Below, piece by piece: positions 60,958 to 64,000 of a stretch of DNA of 64,000 nucleotides. The translations under genes were made by a program, and so were the position numbers. The notes under the pieces are model-generated. The model was not told where the DNA came from. It did no database searches and saw only the letters and a program-made list of their open reading frames with translations. The stretch comes from Pseudomonadota bacterium (GTDB lineage: Bacteria > Desulfobacterota > SM23-61): NCBI GenBank assembly GCA_018819135.1, contig JAHJQK010000030.1, positions 1-64,000 on the forward strand. Reading direction: 5' to 3'. Every line of letters begins with the position of its first letter. Position 1 is the first letter of the stretch.

Positions 60958-61106
60958 GATTCAATTCTTTTTCCCGCTCTCAACCCGTAACCCCACTCTC
61001 CGTTCCTTGCGCAGGATAGAATTCTTGGAAAAGGGAGGCTGAGGGCGACCAACAAATGGGCCATGCTCGGTCAAGCAGCAGCGCCTGGGAGAATACCAGG
61101 AATGAT

Positions 61107-61760
61107 TCAAGACGGAGATGAAGATGTAATCCATCTTTCAAACTCCCTTATATTTTCAACAAAAAAGGTCTTCACCTGCTCCCACGTGTAGGCATCTTTT
61201 ACGAGCCTTGGCTCAGGCTCTCTCTCCGCATCCTCAAAATAGGCCAGACTCCGTAAAATGTGGTAGAAATTCAGGCCCGTAGGTTCAAATCGCTTCTTCA
61301 GGAGGTCGACTGCCTCCTTGATGGATATTTGCTGAAGATGAATGACGGCGTAGAGATCGTAAAAATCTTTTTTGCTACCCCGTTGAGCCAAGGTTTTAAA
61401 CTTCTCCGCAGTGATATCACGCCAGTCCGCTACCCGGAACCCTTTAAAAATAATCGTAGGATAGATGAGAGAAACCTCGTAGGCAAAAAAAGATAGGCGC
61501 ACATCATCGAGGATGGCAACAAGCGTATCCTTTTCCATTAGCGTTACTTCAACCTTCTGTGCAGCCTCTCGAAGTTTTCCGAGGAGAACTCCCGGGTTAA
61601 AAGATGATTCCTTAAAAAGGTCCAAATCCTCTGAAACTCTGTGCCCAATTTGAAGAGCGAGGCCGCTGCCCCCCGCCAGGTAAAAATCCTCGTTGGCAAT
61701 AATAAGGGATACTCTATCTAAAAGGGCCTGGGTCCTATGCGGGAAAATTCTTTCAAACAT
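61107..61760 (-). CDS. AbiEii/AbiGii-type nucleotidyltransferase
   Basis: 217 residues. FYLAGGSGLALQIGHRVSEDLDLFKE holds the conserved GGSGLAL and SxDLDL active site of the AbiEii/AbiGii (DUF1814) toxin family; RDITAEKFKTLAQRGSKKDFYDLYAV is the second hallmark with K-x-x-T and RG.KKDF. It is the toxin-like nucleotidyltransferase partner of the small gene 61718-62011, with which it overlaps by 43 bp. In known AbiE systems this arrangement forms a type IV toxin-antitoxin or abortive-infection module; here the role is inferred. The 149-bp gap after folE2 contains no gene. Confidence 0.85.
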   Translation of the reverse strand: MFERIFPHRTQALLDRVSLIIANEDFYLAGGSGLALQIGHRVSEDLDLFKESSFNPGVLLGKLREAAQKVEVTLMEKDTLVAILDDVRLSFFAYEVSLIYPTIIFKGFRVADWRDITAEKFKTLAQRGSKKDFYDLYAVIHLQQISIKEAVDLLKKRFEPTGLNFYHILRSLAYFEDAEREPEPRLVKDAYTWEQVKTFFVENIREFERWITSSSPS

Positions 61761-62011
61761 TCAACCTCCCCCGGGGGAATCCGAAAATAGGCGGACCAGA
61801 AGTAAGCGCTCTTTCTCGATATTCCCCGGCTTTTCCTCACAACTTCAATAATCTCCTCAGAGGTATAATTCTGCATCATCCAGCGGACTTCCTCTACATT
61901 CCCATAATCCATGATCCGCTTGATGATATAAAAGCGGTGAACACGAACATCCACGCTTTCCTTATCCACATCCCAAAATAGCCTTTTAATATTGGGAGGA
62001 ATTCGTTCCAT
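61718..62011 (-). CDS. DUF6922-like antitoxin partner
   Basis: 97 residues, mostly helical: IPPNIKRLFWDVDKESVDV, YIIKRIMDYGNVEEVRWMM, SEEIIEVVRKSRGISRKSAYFWSAYF. The IKRLFWD and W-A-Y-F pattern matches the DUF6922 family, which is commonly encoded directly upstream of AbiEii-like nucleotidyltransferases, as here (43-bp overlap). Proposed DNA-binding or antitoxin role is inferred from this linkage. Confidence 0.75.
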   Translation of the reverse strand: MERIPPNIKRLFWDVDKESVDVRVHRFYIIKRIMDYGNVEEVRWMMQNYTSEEIIEVVRKSRGISRKSAYFWSAYFRIPPGEVECLKEFSRIGPRPF

Positions 62012-62044
62012 GCCGCTCCTTCTCCAGCCTGTTCTTCCTGATCC

Positions 62045-62227
62045 TCAAATCCTCCCCGCCATGCCCATGTTCATCGTGGTTTTGGCCCACCCACCGGAGT
62101 AGAACGCGAACCCAGAAAGGTCGATGGGCTTCTTGCGTTTCATTGCCACAATCTCATTGCCTTCATTTAGATATTTGACCGCATCCTGCTTGCATTCCCT
62201 GACTCCGACGAACTTCATGTTCCTCAC
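62045..62227 (-). CDS. short Phd/YefM-like antitoxin, possibly truncated
   Basis: 60 residues. The first half, KFVGVRECKQDAVKYLNEGN, and EIVAMKRKKPI are like the N-terminal DNA-binding part of Phd/YefM antitoxins (VGVRELK...V.REGEEVLVTRRGKPI). The rest of the Phd domain, including the toxin-binding tail, is replaced by a short unrelated sequence (GFAFYSGGWAKTTMNMG). No toxin gene follows. Likely a remnant of a type II toxin-antitoxin pair. Confidence 0.5.
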   Translation of the reverse strand: MRNMKFVGVRECKQDAVKYLNEGNEIVAMKRKKPIDLSGFAFYSGGWAKTTMNMGMAGRI

Positions 62228-62276
62228 CTACTGGAATAATGTTACCATTATTGTGGGAACGTTTCAATTAACTTGC

Positions 62277-62561
62277 TCACACCTTGTCAAAGCAGCATTT
62301 TTTGTATTTCAGACCACTTCCACAAGGGCAATAGTCATTCGGACTGACCTTTAGGGGACCGGACCTGATTTGTGGCCTTGGCTGCTTCTCAAAATTTTTA
62401 AGCAGCCATTTAATATCCGAAATGTCTTCAGGTTTATCCGGCTCGATCCCAACGATCACTTGCCAGCCGCGTTCATTACAGATCCGTATTATTTCGCCGG
62501 CTCTCTTTCCCGTCTGTACCCTTGCTACCGCCGGTTTTTTCTTGCTTCCCAGTTTTGCCAT
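62277..62561 (-). CDS. PBPRA1643-type SEC-C/SWIM metal-binding protein
   Basis: 94 residues from the ATG at 62561, with AAAGGACC eight bases upstream; a frame to 62651 extends into the gap before the CRISPR and is not used. MAKLGSKKKPAVARVQTG, IIRICNERGWQVIVGIEPDKPEDISD and C-terminal CPCGSGLKYKKCC form the conserved layout of the PBPRA1643 family; the CPCG...CC motif is the SEC-C zinc site. Function unknown; it lies 110 bp from the CRISPR array. Confidence 0.85.
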   Translation of the reverse strand: MAKLGSKKKPAVARVQTGKRAGEIIRICNERGWQVIVGIEPDKPEDISDIKWLLKNFEKQPRPQIRSGPLKVSPNDYCPCGSGLKYKKCCFDKV

Positions 62562-62670
62562 AATGGTCCTTTCAATTTGAATGAGTTTTTGATCGTTATA
62601 TCTTCGCTCAATACACGCCCCCGCGCGGGGGGCGACACGATCTGATTGCAAAATTTAGGAGGGTTTTTGA

Positions 62671-64000
62671 CGGTTCATCCCCACGCATGTGGGGAACACA
62701 CTGGAATGCCTCTTGCAACCGCCGAATCTGACGGTTCATCCCCACGCATGTGGGGAACACTGCGTAAACGCTAAGCAGGGGATGTATAGCACCGGTTCAT
62801 CCCCACGCATGTGGGGAACACAATAGGCGGTGCTGTAAGGGGGGCCTCAGTATCGGTTCATCCCCACGCATGTGGGGAACACAATTTATGGTAGGGGGAT
62901 GTGGAAACATCTTTCGGTTCATCCCCACGCATGTGGGGAACACTAAGTTTATCATTTTCCCTCGATTATTTTTCTCGGTTCATCCCCACGCATGTGGGGA
63001 ACACTGTTTCGGGATAACCAGTCCCACCCTTCATTCCGGTTCATCCCCACGCATGTGGGGAACACCATTTCTGGCTTAATGCCAGATTTGAGAAGTGCGG
63101 TTCATCCCCACGCATGGGGGGAACACATTTCAATCCCTGCGCTATTGTGCAAGTTTTTCGGTTCATCCCCACGCATGTGGGGAACACTTTTCTGCGTCCA
63201 GTGCTGGATTGAGGATAAGCGGTTCATCCCCACGCATGTGGGGAACACCTTTCCAAAGTCAGCGAAGCCGGTGATGCAACCGGTTCATCCCCACGCATGT
63301 GGGGAACACAGTATGGATAGAGATAGTTCGTATCCGTACTACGGTTCATCCCCACGCATGTGGGGAACACAACCAGTCCTCTTTTGCAACGAATTCCTTA
63401 AGCGGTTCATCCCCACGCATGTGGGGAACACCTGGATGTCCCGCTCAATCGCCGTTGCCTTAGCGGTTCATCCCCACGCATGTGGGGAACACCCTTCTTT
63501 GAAATATTTCGATATCGGGCACACCGGTTCATCCCCACGCATGTGGGGAACACACAGCGATTACAGGATTGACATAGGTTCGCTGCGGTTCATCCCCACG
63601 CATGTGGGGAACACGGGATTTTATGGTGCCATTGCGGAGGCCATTACGGTTCATCCCCACGCATGTGGGGAACACATGAGCAAAAATTATTGACAGCATT
63701 ATCCCAACGGTTCATCCCCACGCATGTGGGGAACACATCGGCGGCGGCTTTTTGGGCGCGGGTTATTTCGGTTCATCCCCACGCATGTGGGGAACACACC
63801 ATCTCCCGGAAACAGACCGGGCACTCGACCGGTTCATCCCCACGCATGTGGGGAACACGTGAAAATTGTAGGGTTCAGCATTCCATTGACCGGTTCATCC
63901 CCACGCATGTGGGGAACACGCTAAACAAGCCCTCAAAGCGCATGTGGCGTACGGTTCATCCCCACGCATGTGGGGAACACTTTATATCAATCTCTGGCAA
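62671..64000 (-). CRISPR. type I-E-like CRISPR array, 22 repeats in window, runs off right edge
   Basis: Twenty-two 29-bp repeats with a strict 61-bp period (62671 + 61k to 63952), so all 21 complete spacers are 32 bp; a 22nd spacer is cut by the window end. The repeat begins CGGTTCATC, has a hairpin CCCCAC-GCAT-GTGGGG and ends AACAC. The reverse complement starts GTGTTCCCC and ends ATGAACCG, the usual form of type I-E repeats and their 8-nt crRNA handle, so transcription is probably leftward with leader and cas genes to the right of 64000. Repeat 8 (63098) has T to G at its 20th base. No two spacers look alike by eye. Confidence 0.95.

Noticed and set aside
62600-62670. GC hairpin CGCCCC...GGGGCG left of the CRISPR as leader or terminator
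   Set aside because: No T run follows, and the repeat orientation places the leader on the other side; recorded only as an unexplained palindrome.
62870-63924. Long plus-strand ORFs across the CRISPR array with repeated [18 protein letters not shown] and SSPRMWGT peptides
   Set aside because: The 61-bp period shifts the frame by one at each unit, so the repeat is read in all three frames; these are well-known translation artefacts of CRISPR arrays.

Overview
The window reads as a chromosome segment of a Gram-negative bacterium, most likely a Desulfobacterota/Deltaproteobacteria-type organism. This is inferred from a complete lipid A/BamA/Lol outer-membrane block that uses LpxI, many dispersed intergenic repeats, a pyruvoyl-type arginine decarboxylase and an UpxY-like antiterminator. 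No rRNA or tRNA was found, so the assignment rests on gene content only.

Layout. 1-3.8 kb: miaA, mutL and a small cupin, all on the minus strand. 3.8-8.8 kb: a decayed surface-polysaccharide region with a glycosyltransferase tail, a frameshifted polyprenyl-phosphate sugar transferase, a gmd tail and an ABC-2 (Wzm) piece, mixed with a HEPN/MNT pair and a second MNT gene. 8.8-16.4 kb: UpxY-like antiterminator, dTDP-rhamnose genes rfbD-rfbB-rfbC-rfbA, then UDP-xylose synthase, UDP-glucose dehydrogenase and a UDP-hexose epimerase. 16.4-29.3 kb: an LPS core cluster with five GT9 proteins, several GT4/GT2 enzymes, gmhB, a Trm112-like protein, a GT2-methyltransferase fusion and an O-antigen ligase broken by two stop codons. 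29.3-45 kb: lpxL, lpxK, msbA, lpxB, Gfo/Idh, lpxI, lpxA, lpxD, skp, bamA, lolD, a double cyclic-nucleotide-binding protein and lolC. 45-48.8 kb: lysS, pyrE, purB.

The plus-strand part starts at 49.2 kb. An overlapping operon carries agmatinase and pyruvoyl-dependent arginine decarboxylase (arginine to agmatine to putrescine), then two D-Ala-D-Ala-ligase-like ATP-grasp paralogues, a methyltransferase and a small membrane protein. It is followed by two tandem GT4 paralogues and another methyltransferase. A convergent minus pair (sugar-nucleotide transferase-like protein and TIM-barrel isomerase-like protein) precedes queD-folE2.

The right end (61.1-64.0 kb) is a defence/toxin-antitoxin edge: an AbiEii-type nucleotidyltransferase with its DUF6922-like partner, a Phd-like short antitoxin, a SEC-C protein and a type I-E-like CRISPR array of 22 repeats that runs off the window. 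The repeat orientation suggests transcription leftward, with leader and cas genes beyond position 64000.

Together the genes describe a cell with an intact lipid A, heptose-core and outer-membrane-assembly set, but with several lesions in O-antigen/capsule assembly (initiating transferase, Wzm, Gmd, ligase, and a substituted RfbD catalytic residue). Intergenic regions are rich in dispersed repeats. One, near 12.8 kb, is a 130-bp MITE-like insertion with a 9-bp target duplication, and its uninterrupted counterpart lies at 1.5 kb.
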